Of a stretch of 64,000 bases of DNA, positions 55,313-64,000 are shown one piece after another (position 1 is the stretch's first letter; each line of letters opens with the position of its first letter). Under the pieces are notes generated by a model. The model ran no database searches. It was not told where the DNA came from and saw only the letters and a program-made list of their open reading frames with translations. The DNA is taken from NCBI RefSeq assembly GCF_007856155.1, contig NZ_CP042266.1, forward strand, positions 3,968,001 through 4,032,000, in the 5' to 3' direction. Position numbers and translations under genes: made by a program. The DNA is from Streptomyces qinzhouensis. GTDB lineage: Bacteria > Actinomycetota > Actinomycetes > Streptomycetales > Streptomycetaceae.

Positions 55313-57019
55313 GTGAACAACAAGCAGCCCGATAACCGCGTCGGGCGCCGTTCCCTCCTCTCCGGCGCCGCCGCCGTCGCCGGCGGCGCGGCCCTGTCCA
55401 CCGCCCTTCCCGCCGGGACGGCCCACGCCGCCCCGAAGCCCCTCGCCGGAGCCGCCGGAGCCGGCGCCGCCCATGTGGCCGCGACGCCCGGGATCATCGA
55501 CATCGCCCCCGCGGACCCCCGCTTCCCCGATCTGGTGCGCGGCACCAACCAGCGGTGGGTGGCCGCCCCCGAGAAGGTCCGCCTGGTCACCACCACCGCC
55601 CAGGCCGAGACCGCCGTACGGGAGGCGGTGACCGCCGGGAAGCGGCTCACCGTCCGCAGCGGCGGCCACTGTTACGAGGACTTCGTCTTCAACAACCAGG
55701 TCCAGGTCGTCGTCGACATGTCCGGAATGAACCAGGTCTACTTCGACCCGGCGAAGAACGCCTTCGCCATCGAGGCGGGCGCCTCCAACCTCCAGGTCTA
55801 CGAAACCCTCTACAAGCTGTACGGGGTCACCATCCCGGCGGGCTCCTGTCACTCCGTGGGCGCGGGCGGCCATATATCCGGCGGCGGATTCGGGCTGCTC
55901 TCCCGGCAGCTCGGGCTGACCGTCGACTACCTCCACGGGGTCGAGGTCGTCGTGGTGAAGGCGAACGGCACCGTCGAGACCGTCACCGCCACCCGGGACG
56001 ACACCGGGGACCTCCAGGACCTGTGGTGGGCCCACACCGGCGGTGGCGGCGGCAACTTCGGCCTGATTACCCGCTACTGGATGCGGACCCCCGGCGCCAC
56101 CGGCACCGACCCGACGAAACTGCTGCCCAAGCCGCCGTCCGAGGTCTTCGTCCACGCCGTCAGCCTCCCCTGGCCGGATATGAACCAGCGCTCCTTCCAG
56201 ACCCTGGTCCAGAACTGGGGACGCTGGCACGAGGCCAACAGCGCCCCCAACTCCCCGTACGCCGGACTCTTCGGCCTGCTCAAGCTGAACTCCAACGCCG
56301 GACCCAGGAGCGCCATCGGTCTGCTCACCCAGATGGACGCCACCATCCCCAACGCCCGGACTCTGCTGAACGACTATCTGGCCGCGGTCACCGCGGGCGT
56401 CGGCGTCACCCCGCAGGCCATGACGGTGCCGATGGGCGAACACGCGGCACTGCCACAGCTCGACGAACCGCGCAGGCTGCCGTGGTACATCGCCACCGAC
56501 TACCTCAGCGGCGGCAACCCCACCCTCTACGGCAAGTACAAGTCGGCCTACGCCCGCAAGGGCCTCTCCAGCTTCCAGGTCTCCGCCCTCTGGAAGCATC
56601 TGAGCAACTCGGCCTTCACCAACCCCGACGCCCTGGTCCAGATCGACTCCTACGGCTGCAAGATCAACACCGTGGCGTCCGACGCCACCGCGGTGCCGCA
56701 GCGCGATTCGATCCTCAAGCTCCAGTACCAGGTCTACTGGACCAACCCGGCCGACGAGGCCAAGAACCTCGCCTGGATCCGGGACTTCTACAAGGACATG
56801 TACGCCGAGACCGGCCATGTCCCCGTACCGAACTTCACCAACGACGGCTGCTACGTCAACTACCCCGACAAGGACCTCGGCGACCCCGCCTTCAACACCT
56901 CCCAGGAGACCTGGGGCAGCCTGTACTACAAGGGCAACTTCACCCGGCTGAAGAAGGCCAAGCGGACCTGGGACCCGACGAACTTCTTCCGGCACGCCCA
57001 GTCCATCCCCTTGCAGTAG
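55313..57019 (+). CDS. Tat-exported FAD-dependent oxidase with bicovalent flavin site (BBE family)
   Basis: 568 residues from GTG 55313 (GGAGGA 7 bp upstream). A twin-arginine signal (VGRRSLLSGAAAVAGGAALS, R12-R13) sends the folded enzyme out. The FAD domain includes RLTVRSGGHCYEDF, where H119 would carry the 8-alpha bond, and IPAGSCHSVGAGGHISGGGFG, where C179 would carry the 6-S bond, so flavin is bicovalently attached as in glucooligosaccharide and aclacinomycin oxidases. The C-terminal BBE segment ends NDGCYVNYPDKDL. The likely reaction is oxidation of a sugar or polyketide hydroxyl with H2O2 production; substrate unknown. It follows the 0.9 kb repeat island. Confidence 0.93.
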   Translation: MNNKQPDNRVGRRSLLSGAAAVAGGAALSTALPAGTAHAAPKPLAGAAGAGAAHVAATPGIIDIAPADPRFPDLVRGTNQRWVAAPEKVRLVTTTAQAETAVREAVTAGKRLTVRSGGHCYEDFVFNNQVQVVVDMSGMNQVYFDPAKNAFAIEAGASNLQVYETLYKLYGVTIPAGSCHSVGAGGHISGGGFGLLSRQLGLTVDYLHGVEVVVVKANGTVETVTATRDDTGDLQDLWWAHTGGGGGNFGLITRYWMRTPGATGTDPTKLLPKPPSEVFVHAVSLPWPDMNQRSFQTLVQNWGRWHEANSAPNSPYAGLFGLLKLNSNAGPRSAIGLLTQMDATIPNARTLLNDYLAAVTAGVGVTPQAMTVPMGEHAALPQLDEPRRLPWYIATDYLSGGNPTLYGKYKSAYARKGLSSFQVSALWKHLSNSAFTNPDALVQIDSYGCKINTVASDATAVPQRDSILKLQYQVYWTNPADEAKNLAWIRDFYKDMYAETGHVPVPNFTNDGCYVNYPDKDLGDPAFNTSQETWGSLYYKGNFTRLKKAKRTWDPTNFFRHAQSIPLQ

Positions 57020-57034
57020 GCCGACGGGGGCCGT

Positions 57035-57056
57035 CCCCGCGCGCCACCGCGCGGGG
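57035..57056 (+). terminator. Terminator after the FAD oxidase
   Basis: CCCCGCGCG pairs with CGCGCGGGG around a CCAC tetraloop, 16 bp after the stop. Confidence 0.75.
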
Positions 57057-57127
57057 ATAGCCACCATCCCGAGGGGCGCGCCCCTAGACTCCGAACCACC
57101 GCCGAAATCAATGGAGTTGACTGCGGC

Positions 57128-57916
57128 ATGGACCGGATCGACACGGGGCGCGCCCATCCGGCGCGGGTCTACGACTATGTACTCGGCGGCAAGGACCACT
57201 ACGCCGTGGACGTCGAGGCGGGCGACGCGATGATCGAGAGCTGGCCGTCGCTGCCCGTCAGTATGCGGCAGAACCGGCTGTTCATGGAGCGCGCGGCTCG
57301 CCATCTGGCGCGCGAGGCGGGTATCCGGCAGTTCCTCGACATCGGTACGGGACTGCCGACCTCGCCCAATCTGCACGAGGTCGTCCAGCGGGAGCGGCCG
57401 GACGCCTCGGTCGTGTACGTCGACAACGACCCGATCGTGCTGCGGCACGCGGAGGCGCTGCTGACCAGCTCGCCCGAGGGGCGGACCGCGTATCTCGACG
57501 CCGATATGCGCGAGCCCGGGACCATCCTGGGCTCGGCCGCCGTCCGGGAGCTGTTCGACCCGGGGCAGCCCGTCGCGCTCACGGTCATCGCGATGCTCCA
57601 CTTCATCCGGCCGCCCGACGACTACGCGCTGGTGCGGCGGCTGCTGGACCCGCTGCCGCCGGGCAGCTTCCTCGCGATCTCCACCGCGACGGCGGACTTC
57701 GCGCCGGAGGAGATCTCGCGGGTGGTGCGGGAGTACGAGAGCCGGGGCATCCCGATGGTCCCCCGGAGCGCGGCGGAGGTCGGGGCCTTCTTCGAGGGCC
57801 TGGAACTGGTCGGGCCCGGACTGACCCAGGTCCACCGCTGGCGCCCGGAGGCGGCACAGGAGGGTGTGGCACCGGCGGAGGTCGCGATGTACGGAGCCGT
57901 CGCGCGCAAACCGTAG
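57128..57916 (+). CDS. SAM-dependent methyltransferase, DUF574 family
   Basis: 262 residues. The hallmark start IDTGRAHPARVYDYVLGGKDHYAVD is followed by MRQNRLFMERAARHLAREAGIRQFLDIGTGLPTSPNLHEV (SAM-binding GTGLPT loop), VVYVDNDPIVLRHAEALL, and ALTVIAMLHFIRPPDD. This is the large actinobacterial DUF574/Methyltransf_19 family. It probably methylates a small molecule; none is identified. No ribosome site is near ATG 57128. The last 28 bp including the stop are duplicated 45 bp downstream (57934-57961). Confidence 0.92.
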   Translation: MDRIDTGRAHPARVYDYVLGGKDHYAVDVEAGDAMIESWPSLPVSMRQNRLFMERAARHLAREAGIRQFLDIGTGLPTSPNLHEVVQRERPDASVVYVDNDPIVLRHAEALLTSSPEGRTAYLDADMREPGTILGSAAVRELFDPGQPVALTVIAMLHFIRPPDDYALVRRLLDPLPPGSFLAISTATADFAPEEISRVVREYESRGIPMVPRSAAEVGAFFEGLELVGPGLTQVHRWRPEAAQEGVAPAEVAMYGAVARKP

Positions 57917-57961
57917 GAGTGCGTCGCCGGGTGGTACGGAGCCGTCGCGCGCAAACCGTAG
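57889..57961 (+). repeat. Duplicated gene 3' end (28 bp exact)
   Basis: 57889-57916, the last codons and TAG of the methyltransferase gene, recur exactly at 57934-57961 after a 17-bp spacer. The second copy also ends in a TAG. Confidence 0.9.
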
Positions 57962-58012
57962 ACCGTACGGAGTCGGCGCCCGCACCGGGTCCGGTGCGGG
58001 CGCCCGGCCCCG

Positions 58013-58696
58013 TCAGCCCACCCGGCCGCCCTCCCGGGCCAGCAGATGCGGCGGCGGGGCGATGCCTTCGCCCAGGGCCGGGTCCGCGACCAGCGCGCCG
58101 AAGGCCGTCGTCAGCGGCAGGGTCCCGGCCCAGACCGGGCGGTCCGCGTCGGGGCCCGAGGTGCCGTCGTCCGGCGGGCCCGTGCGGATCTTGACGGACG
58201 CCTCTTCCAGGGAGAGCGCGAGCAGACTGGTGGCGGCCAGTTCCTTGCGGCTTGGCACCCTCGCGTACCCCCACTGTCCGGGGGCGCACTGCGCGGTCAG
58301 ACAGCGCAGCCCGGCCAGTTTCTCCTCCGGGTCGGTGACCAGCCGCGGTACGCCGTAGACCATCGCGCTGCGATAGTTGACGCCGTGCTCGAAGACCGAG
58401 CGGGCGAGGACCAGCCCGTCGACATGGGTCACGGTCGCGCACACCGTCGCGCCGGGCGAGGCGACCAGGCTCCGGCTCGCGACCGAGCCGTGCAGATACA
58501 GCTCGGTGCCGTCGCTCCCGTAGACCGTCGGAACGACCATCGGGACCCCGTCGACGATCACGCCCAGATGGCAGACGAAGCCCGCGGCGAGGATCGCGTC
58601 GAGCGCGGCGCGCTTGTCGCTGCCCTGCTCGCGCAGTCGGCGGTGGCGGGTGCGGTCGGTGCTGGGCAGTGCGGGCGGCAGCGGTGTCCGTCTCAC
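58013..58696 (-). CDS. PNPOx-like flavin-nucleotide-binding protein
   Basis: 227 residues from GTG 58696. The split-barrel flavin-binding fold includes RRLREQGSDKRAALDAILAAGFVCHLGVIVDGVPMVVPTVYG, then SDGTELYLHGSVASRSLVASP, VCATVTHVDGLVLARSVFEHGVNYRSAMVYG and LVTDPEEKLAGLRCLTAQCAPG. That order marks the pyridoxamine 5'-phosphate oxidase-related FMN- or F420-binding family. It probably reduces or sequesters a small redox molecule. Only a weak ribosome site is seen. A TGGCTGAC-rich repeat precedes it. Confidence 0.9.
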   Translation of the reverse strand: MRRTPLPPALPSTDRTRHRRLREQGSDKRAALDAILAAGFVCHLGVIVDGVPMVVPTVYGSDGTELYLHGSVASRSLVASPGATVCATVTHVDGLVLARSVFEHGVNYRSAMVYGVPRLVTDPEEKLAGLRCLTAQCAPGQWGYARVPSRKELAATSLLALSLEEASVKIRTGPPDDGTSGPDADRPVWAGTLPLTTAFGALVADPALGEGIAPPPHLLAREGGRVG

Positions 58697-58710
58697 GTCG
58701 TCCGTCCCTA

Positions 58711-58770
58711 CTCGCTGACTGACTGGCTGACTGGCTGGCTCGGCCGGCTGACTGGCTCGGCCGGCTTTCG
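58711..58770 (+). repeat. Low-complexity CTGACTGG/CTCGGCCGG repeat
   Basis: Alternating CTGACTGG and CTCGGCCGGCTGACTGG units upstream of the PNPOx-like gene. It may form hairpins in the 5' UTR. Confidence 0.6.
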
Positions 58771-59065
58771 TGACCGTGGCGCGTTCGCCGGGAAAAATCG
58801 GCGGCAAAACTCCTTGCACGCTACAGATACCGCGGCCCGGTGACCAGAGCGGAATTCGTTGTCCCGGCCGCACCCGGCCGCACCACCAACCCCTTCCCTT
58901 CCGGCTCCTTGTCATGCCCCGTACCGAGCGCCATGGCCGGACGGGACCCCGCGGGGCCCGGCCCGATCCGGCGGTCAGGGCCGGGGCCGGGTGGCCGGTG
59001 CCGTGTTACGTATCCATCACCTGCCCATGCAGCCCTCATCACGCCGGGCCGCGACAGTGGCGCGC
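58771..59065. other. Divergent intergenic region
   Basis: About 295 bp between the divergent PNPOx-like and peptidase genes. Apart from promoters, no gene is recognised. Confidence 0.4.
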
Positions 59066-60673
59066 ATGACCACGACCACTCATGTGAACCCGAGCCCCGT
59101 TCCCAGCCCGGTCCCGAGTCCGGTGTCCGGGGGGAACCGGGCCGGCGGGCGGCGGGCGCTCTCCGTCCTCATCGCCGTGGCCGCCTCCGCCGCCCTCGCC
59201 GCCCCGGTCGCGACAGCCGCCCCCGCCGGGAAAACCGCCCCCGCCGGGAAAACCGCCCCCGCCGGGAAAACCGCCCCCGCCGGGAAGACCGCCCCGAAAC
59301 CGCCCGGCGGCGCGTCCACCCCCATCACCTGGGGCCCCTGCAAGGGCGACCCGCCCATGCCCGACCCCGGCCCGCAGGCCGAATGCGGCACCGTCCAGGT
59401 CCCGGTGGACTGGTCGAAGCCCAACGGCCCCAGGACCGGGATCGCCATCGGCCGCCAGAAGGCCACCGACCCGGCGAAGCGGATCGGCGTCCTGATGGTC
59501 AATCCCGGCGGGCCCGGCAACTCGGGCGTCGAATCGGCCATGTACGCGGACAACCCCATCGACGGCTACTCCGCCGAACTGCGCCAGCGCTTCGACATCG
59601 TCGGCTTCGACCCGCGCGGCATCGGCCGCAGCGGAAGCGCGGTCTGCGACGACACCATCTTCGGCAAGGTCCCGACCCACCCCCGGAACGCGGCCGAGTT
59701 CGAGAAGGTGCGCACCCTCAACGCCCAGGCGATACGGAGCTGTATCCAGGGGACGGGCCCGCTCGCCGCCCGGATGGACAGCAACAGCGTCGTACGCGAC
59801 ATGGACGCGATCCGGGCCGCGCTCGGCGAGCGGCAGATCAGCTATCTGGGCCACTCCTACGGCACTTCCCTCGGCGAGCGCTACTCCAAGCTGTTCCCGG
59901 GGAACCTCCGCACCATGGTCCTGGACAGTTCCGTGGACCCGAACCGGTCGAGCGCCGAGCGCTATCTCACGGACACCGCCGTCACCGCGAACACCTCCCT
60001 GAAGGCGCTCTTCTCCCGCTGCCCGGCGGACCCCGCCTGTGCTCAGCCGGGGCTGCCGAAGGGGAAGAAACTGACGGCCGTCGTCGACGAGCTGTTCGCC
60101 CGGGCCGACGCCGGCACCCTCCGCGAGCCCGGCCCGAACGGCCCCACCCGGACCAAGGTCACCCCCGACCAGCTGACCGAGCTGCTGAACGGCATCGCCG
60201 GAAACGGGTATCTGGACTACGCCACCGAGCGACTGGCCGCCCTCTACAGCGGCAAGGGCGAGGTCCGCTTCTTCGACAGCGGGCCGGTCAACGCGGCCAT
60301 CCCGCTGGTGCTCTGCCGGGACCACGACTACCGGATCCGGGACTACGCCGAGTACCAGGCGATCCGGGAGCGGGTCGCCCGGGCCGCCCCGTATGTCCGC
60401 TACAACGACCAGTCCCTGAGCTTCACCCTGGCCTGCCAGGGTTCGCCGCTGCCGGTCGAGCCCCGGCCCGCGCAGGCGGCGGGCGCCCTGCCGCCGGTCC
60501 TCGTGGTCAACGCCACGTACGACCTGGCGACGCCGCTCGCGGGGGCGCGGCGGATGGCGCGCGCCATCCCGACGGCGACCCTGCACGAGGTGAACACCAC
60601 GGGCCATGTTCTGTATCTGATGGACGGGGTGAAGCAGCTCATCGACAACCATCTGATCAACCGCACCCGCTGA
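59066..60673 (+). CDS. Secreted alpha/beta hydrolase, TAP-like peptidase (third paralogue)
   Basis: 535 residues if the start is ATG 59066 (ATG 59027 is an in-frame alternative; neither has a good ribosome site). A Ser/Pro-rich N-terminus and a signal helix (about 30-52) are followed by four Pro-Ala-Gly-Lys-Thr-Ala repeats. The catalytic fold has NPGGPGNSG (146-154), FDPRGIGRSG, nucleophile S264 in LGHSYGTSL, Asp in NATYDLATP and His in NTTGHVLYL. Cys pairs (CPADPAC, LACQGS) suit extracellular life. It is paralogous to the genes at 26483 and 28428 and ends before a perfect 18-bp terminator. Confidence 0.93.
   Translation: MTTTTHVNPSPVPSPVPSPVSGGNRAGGRRALSVLIAVAASAALAAPVATAAPAGKTAPAGKTAPAGKTAPAGKTAPKPPGGASTPITWGPCKGDPPMPDPGPQAECGTVQVPVDWSKPNGPRTGIAIGRQKATDPAKRIGVLMVNPGGPGNSGVESAMYADNPIDGYSAELRQRFDIVGFDPRGIGRSGSAVCDDTIFGKVPTHPRNAAEFEKVRTLNAQAIRSCIQGTGPLAARMDSNSVVRDMDAIRAALGERQISYLGHSYGTSLGERYSKLFPGNLRTMVLDSSVDPNRSSAERYLTDTAVTANTSLKALFSRCPADPACAQPGLPKGKKLTAVVDELFARADAGTLREPGPNGPTRTKVTPDQLTELLNGIAGNGYLDYATERLAALYSGKGEVRFFDSGPVNAAIPLVLCRDHDYRIRDYAEYQAIRERVARAAPYVRYNDQSLSFTLACQGSPLPVEPRPAQAAGALPPVLVVNATYDLATPLAGARRMARAIPTATLHEVNTTGHVLYLMDGVKQLIDNHLINRTR
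59219..59286 (+). repeat. Four 15-bp tandem repeats (Pro-Ala-Gly-Lys-Thr)
   Basis: Exact or near-exact GCCGGGAAAACCGCC-type units in the linker after the signal peptide of the peptidase. Likely to vary by slippage. Confidence 0.9.
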
Positions 60674-60705
60674 GCCGCTCCGTACCTACGGCTACGGCTA
60701 CGGCG

Positions 60706-60745
60706 GCGGGGTCCGGGGCGCGAAGAGTCGCGCCCCGGACCCCGC
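60706..60745. terminator. Bidirectional 18-bp hairpin
   Basis: Arms 60706-60723 and 60728-60745 are exact complements around the loop AGAG, between the convergent peptidase and fusion genes. Confidence 0.9.
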
Positions 60746-60759
60746 TTCGTACCGCTGCT

Positions 60760-62139
60760 TCAGCGCCGTCCGGCCAGATCGTGGTCGCGCAGCCGGAAGC
60801 TGTCCCCCTTCAGGCTGATCACGTCCGCGTGGTGGACCAGCCGGTCCAGCAGGGCGTAGGTGACCGGTCCGTCGCCGAAGGTCTCGGTCCACTGCGCCAG
60901 CGGTTTGTCGCTGGTGACGATGGTGGAGGCCCGTTCGTAGCGGTGCGAGACCAGCCGGAACAGCAGCCGGGTCTCGTCCGGGCTGAAGGGTACGTAGCCG
61001 ATCTCGTCGATCACCAGAACGGTATGGCGGTCGAGGCGGGCCAGTTCCTCCCCGAGCCGCCCGGCGGCCTGTGCGGCGGCCAGCCGGTCGACCCATTCGG
61101 TGGCGGTGGCGAAGGCGACCTCGTGCCCGGCCTGGCAGGCGCGGATGCCGAGGGCGACGGCGAGATGGGTCTTGCCGGTGCCGGGCGGGCCGAGGAAGAC
61201 CGCGTTACGGCGGTCCTCGACGAAGTCCAGGGCGCCGAGCCGGGTGATGGTCTCCCAGTCGAAGGCGCGCTGATGCTCGTCGTCGAAGTCCTCCAGCGTC
61301 TTGCGGGCGGGGAAACCGGCGGCCCGGATCCGGGACTCGGCGGACGAGCCTTCGCGTACCGACGGGCTCCCGGTGGCCTGCGCGGGCACCGTCTCCGGCC
61401 GGACCGCCGGGGCCGCGGCGGGGGCCGAAGCGGCCGGCGCGGGCTCGGGGAGGGCCGCGCCGGCCGGTTCGGTGGCGGCGGTCTCGGCGGGCGGGGCGGG
61501 CGCGGGGCCCGCCCCGGCCGCCGGGTGGCCGCCCACGTCGTGGTTGCCGGCGGCGCTCTCCATCGGCCCCGACATATAGGCGAGGATCGCGGCCGACAGG
61601 ATGAACGCCATATGAATGACCGTCCCCCACAGCAGCGCGTGCTGGGAGGTGTGGGCGACGTCCACGAACATCTGGAGCAGATGGACGGACGAGATGCCGA
61701 CGATGGCGGTCGCCAGCTTCACCTTCAGGACGTTGGAGTTGACGTGCGAGAGCCACTCCGGCTGGTCCCGGTGGCCCTGGAGTCCGATCCGGGAGACGAA
61801 GGTCTCGTACCCTCCGACGATCACCATGATCAGCAGATTCGCGATCATGACGACATCGACCAGTTTGAGTACGGCCAGCATGACCATGGTCTCGTCGGCC
61901 TGGCCGCTGACGATGTGCTGGATGAGGTGCCACAGCTCGTTGAAGAACTTGTAGACGTAGACGCCCTGGGCGGCGACGAGGCCGAAATAGAGCGGTGCCT
62001 GGAGCCAGCGGGTGGCGAAGAGGGCATAGCCGAGCGACGAGGCGGCGTAGCTCCTGAAATCCGGTTTCGGCGGGCGGGTTTCGGGCGGCGGTTGTTTGAC
62101 GTGGGATGCGTGGGACGCGGACGTGGCATGACCGTGCAA
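60760..62139 (-). CDS. Fusion of UPF0114 membrane domain and IstB-like AAA ATPase
   Basis: 459 residues in one frame from TTG 62139 (GGGAG 6 bp upstream). Residues 28-190 form the UPF0114/YqhA domain: four helices with ALFATRWLQAPLYFGLVAAQ and WLSHVNSNVLKVKLATAIVGISSVHLLQMF, the family's hallmarks. A Pro/Ala/Glu-rich linker runs 191-275. Residues 276-459 match the ATPase core of IS21 helper IstB: FPARKTLEDFDDE, Walker A GPPGTGKTH (317-325), Walker B LVIDEIGY (375-382), TSDKPLAQW, ALLDRLVHHADVISLKGDSFR. The N-terminal 80-90 residues of IstB are missing, and no IstA or terminal repeats are near. It reads as a captured transposition ATPase tied to the membrane. Function unknown. Confidence 0.9.
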   Translation of the reverse strand: MHGHATSASHASHVKQPPPETRPPKPDFRSYAASSLGYALFATRWLQAPLYFGLVAAQGVYVYKFFNELWHLIQHIVSGQADETMVMLAVLKLVDVVMIANLLIMVIVGGYETFVSRIGLQGHRDQPEWLSHVNSNVLKVKLATAIVGISSVHLLQMFVDVAHTSQHALLWGTVIHMAFILSAAILAYMSGPMESAAGNHDVGGHPAAGAGPAPAPPAETAATEPAGAALPEPAPAASAPAAAPAVRPETVPAQATGSPSVREGSSAESRIRAAGFPARKTLEDFDDEHQRAFDWETITRLGALDFVEDRRNAVFLGPPGTGKTHLAVALGIRACQAGHEVAFATATEWVDRLAAAQAAGRLGEELARLDRHTVLVIDEIGYVPFSPDETRLLFRLVSHRYERASTIVTSDKPLAQWTETFGDGPVTYALLDRLVHHADVISLKGDSFRLRDHDLAGRR

Positions 62140-62397
62140 GGGCGTCTCCCAAGAAGATTTCGAGCGGCGGGCGGGCGCGGTCGGCGCGGCCCGCGTCCAC
62201 GGTGTCAACGGCCGACCCCGGCAGTCGTCACGGACACCGGCGCCGTACCACCGCCCGGTGCACTGCTTTCGGCCGGTGCGAGCCGGTGCGAGCGGGGGCG
62301 TGCGAGGGGCGCGTCCGGCGGCCCGTGACGGGGGCGGTGGGGTGCCCGTCACCCGTTCCCCGCGTACCGGGTGCCGGGCCCGCCGTACCCGCCTTGA

Positions 62398-64000
62398 ATG
62401 CGGAGTGTGCTGCGAACGATCGGTGAATGGTGTGCCCGGCGGGCGGTGTTCGTCGTCGTGGCGTGGCTGGTGGTGCTGGCCGGGCTCCAAGTGCTCCACC
62501 AGCTCTACGGCGGCGAGTACTCCGACAACTTCACCCTGTCGGGGACCCAGTCCCAGCACGGGGTCGAGGTCCTCAAGAAGCACGACCCGGCGGCCGGGGG
62601 CTACAGCAGCCAGGTGGTACTGCACAACGCGGACCGGCCGCTGACCCGGGCCGAAAGTCAGATCTCGCAGACGGTGGCGAGCCTCAAGGCACTGCCCGAG
62701 GTGCTGGCGGCGCAGAATCCGCTCGCCGTGCCCTCCTCGAACGAGGGACCGCTGGCCCCCGACGGGAAGACCGCGTACATCACCGTCCGCTTCGCCGTAC
62801 CGCCCTCCACCCTCGGCCCGGACTATCTGCACGGCGTCGACTCGGCGGTACAGCCGCTCCGGGCCGCCGGCATCCAGGTGGAGTACGGCGGCGGGCTCGG
62901 CGAACTGGCCCGGCCCGAGCCCAACGACCACGCCAGTGAGGCGATCGGCTTCGCGGTGGCGATCGTGGTCCTGCTGATCGGCTTCGGCAGTGTGATCGCG
63001 GCCGTGCTGCCGCTGGTGACCGCGCTGATCTGCGTGGTGTGCGGGCTGGCGCTGCTCGCCCTGCTGGCGACGGCCTCCACCTTCGCGACGGTGTCGCCGA
63101 CGCTGGCGACGATGATCGGCCTCGGCGTCGGCATCGACTACGCGCTCTTCCTGGTCACCCGCCACCGGCAGAACCTGATGAACGGCGACGATCCGGTGAC
63201 CGCGGCCGGGAAGGCGACCGCGACCAGCGGACACGCCGTCCTGCTCTCCGGCTGCACGGTGATCATCGCCCTGTCGGGCCTCTGGGTCTCGGGCATCGCC
63301 TTCATCGGCAAACTGGGGCTGGCGGCGGCGGTGACCGTGGTGACGGCGGTGCTGGGCGCGCTCACCCTCGTACCGGCGATCCTCGGTCTGATCGGCCGGC
63401 ATATCGACAGGCTGCGGGTCCGGACCCCGATCGCGGAGACCGACGCGGAGCCCGGCGAGGAGGCGCAGGGCACCTGGCACCGGTACGCGCTGCGCGTGGA
63501 GCGGCGGCCCTGGTGGTATCTGGCGGGCGGGGTGCTGGTCCTCGCGGTGCTGGCGTACCCGGTGTTCTTCATGCAGCTCGGGCATATCGGCGACGGCGCC
63601 GATCCGACGTCGTTCACCGACCGCCGGGCCTTCGATCTGATGGCGGCGGCGTTCGGTCCCGGCTCCAACGGGCCGCTGACGCTGGTCGTCGACCAGAGCG
63701 CGGTACCGGCGGCGGACCGGGCGGCGCTGGCCTCCTCCGTCCAGCACGCGCTCTCCGCCGTACCGGACGCGGCGGCCGTCACCCCGCTCAAGCCGACGGC
63801 CGACGGGGAGGTGCTGGTCGGAACGGCGTACTCGGTCGTCTCACCGCAGGACGAGCGGACCACCGAACTGGTCAACCGGCTCACCGACCAGGTCCTGCCG
63901 GACGCGGTCGCGGGCACCGCGGCCCATACGTACGTCACCGGCACCACCGCCGCCCAGGTCGACTTCCTGGACATCGTCTCCGCCCGCCTCCCGCTGATCA
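62398..64000 (+). CDS. MMPL-family (RND) transporter, 3' end cut off
   Basis: At least 534 residues are visible. [20 protein letters not shown], then TM1 ([16 protein letters not shown]), a periplasmic domain and a run of helices ([70 protein letters not shown]). GIDYALF with the G-x-D-Y-A-L-F signature marks the MMPL family, which exports lipids and envelope precursors using proton force. A second repeat has begun near residue 355 ([23 protein letters not shown]). ATG 62398 precedes in-frame GTG 62407; no ribosome site is clear. The gene diverges from the fusion gene. Confidence 0.94.
   Translation, partial: MRSVLRTIGEWCARRAVFVVVAWLVVLAGLQVLHQLYGGEYSDNFTLSGTQSQHGVEVLKKHDPAAGGYSSQVVLHNADRPLTRAESQISQTVASLKALPEVLAAQNPLAVPSSNEGPLAPDGKTAYITVRFAVPPSTLGPDYLHGVDSAVQPLRAAGIQVEYGGGLGELARPEPNDHASEAIGFAVAIVVLLIGFGSVIAAVLPLVTALICVVCGLALLALLATASTFATVSPTLATMIGLGVGIDYALFLVTRHRQNLMNGDDPVTAAGKATATSGHAVLLSGCTVIIALSGLWVSGIAFIGKLGLAAAVTVVTAVLGALTLVPAILGLIGRHIDRLRVRTPIAETDAEPGEEAQGTWHRYALRVERRPWWYLAGGVLVLAVLAYPVFFMQLGHIGDGADPTSFTDRRAFDLMAAAFGPGSNGPLTLVVDQSAVPAADRAALASSVQHALSAVPDAAAVTPLKPTADGEVLVGTAYSVVSPQDERTTELVNRLTDQVLPDAVAGTAAHTYVTGTTAAQVDFLDIVSARLPLI

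Noticed and set aside
54635..57985. 1116-codon minus-strand open frame opposite the FAD oxidase
   Set aside because: It is a shadow frame: the plus strand encodes a full bicovalent-flavin oxidase with all motifs, and the minus frame is Val/Gly/Arg-rich without domains. Only its last 152 codons, outside the oxidase, are discussed separately.
60760..62139. Intact IS21-type insertion sequence
   Set aside because: The IstB-like domain has no IstA neighbour, no terminal inverted repeats or target duplication in view, and is fused to a membrane domain.
58840..62328. 1162-codon plus-strand open frame through the peptidase and fusion genes
   Set aside because: High-GC DNA leaves long spurious frames. 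The peptidase and the UPF0114-IstB fusion explain this DNA with recognisable domains.

Overview
The window is a 64 kb piece of a linear-chromosome actinobacterium, almost certainly Streptomyces or a close relative. The evidence is very high GC with strong G/C preference at third codon positions, GTG/TTG starts behind GGAGG-type ribosome sites, twin-arginine and Ala-rich export signals, a DmdR-type iron box, a PHO-box-like repeat before phoX, and an XRE-TPR regulator, a DUF574 methyltransferase and TAP-like peptidases typical of the genus. No rRNA, tRNA, CRISPR array, prophage core or intact insertion sequence was seen. It reads as ordinary chromosome with a few accessory patches.

Layout. 1-8.3 kb: the end of a hypothetical gene, a TetR regulator with a perfect palindromic operator facing a DUF2867 gene, a DrrAB-type exporter, an FMN reductase, two membrane proteins, an EEP-family phosphatase and an S4 RNA-binding protein. 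8.4-16.3 kb: PhoX phosphatase with PHO-like boxes, a VWA protein with a long acidic Ala-rich arm, and a large AAA regulator without a DNA-binding domain. 16.6-22.2 kb: a flavin monooxygenase/reductase pair, an interrupted small ORF, a Pro/Thr-rich surface protein with a DUF4239 partner, and CorA. 22.4-30 kb: an OmpR-type two-component system surrounded by 11-bp-spaced direct repeats, and two secreted TAP-like peptidases.

30-36.5 kb holds the most interesting unit: a 41-residue peptide gene with an excellent ribosome site, an 18-bp GC hairpin, a stand-alone YcaO enzyme and an overlapping tandem GNAT acetyltransferase, opposite an AraC regulator. It looks like a minimal RiPP cluster without Cys in the precursor and without the usual partner protein, possibly related to amidine-forming YcaO clusters. 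A MORN/HEAT-like protein follows on the same strand.

36.5-41 kb: an imine-reductase-like gene, then an operon of a ribbon-helix-helix regulator (preceded by a dense array of TGGCGC/TGGTGC sites), a DUF4097 protein and an ABC exporter. 41-47.5 kb is accessory: a Gly-rich secreted protein, six small minus-strand genes (several with Cys pairs) diverging from an XRE-TPR regulator, TrmO, a SLOG-like protein, and gene debris including a 51-bp relic of an imine-reductase 3' end. 47.5-54.3 kb: a secreted protein, a complete siderophore importer under an iron box, and a TetR-DUF418 operon. 54.3-64 kb: a 1 kb repeat-bearing intergenic island, a bicovalent FAD oxidase, a DUF574 methyltransferase with a duplicated 3' end, a PNPOx-like protein, a third TAP-like peptidase, an unusual UPF0114-IstB fusion, and an MMPL transporter cut by the window edge.
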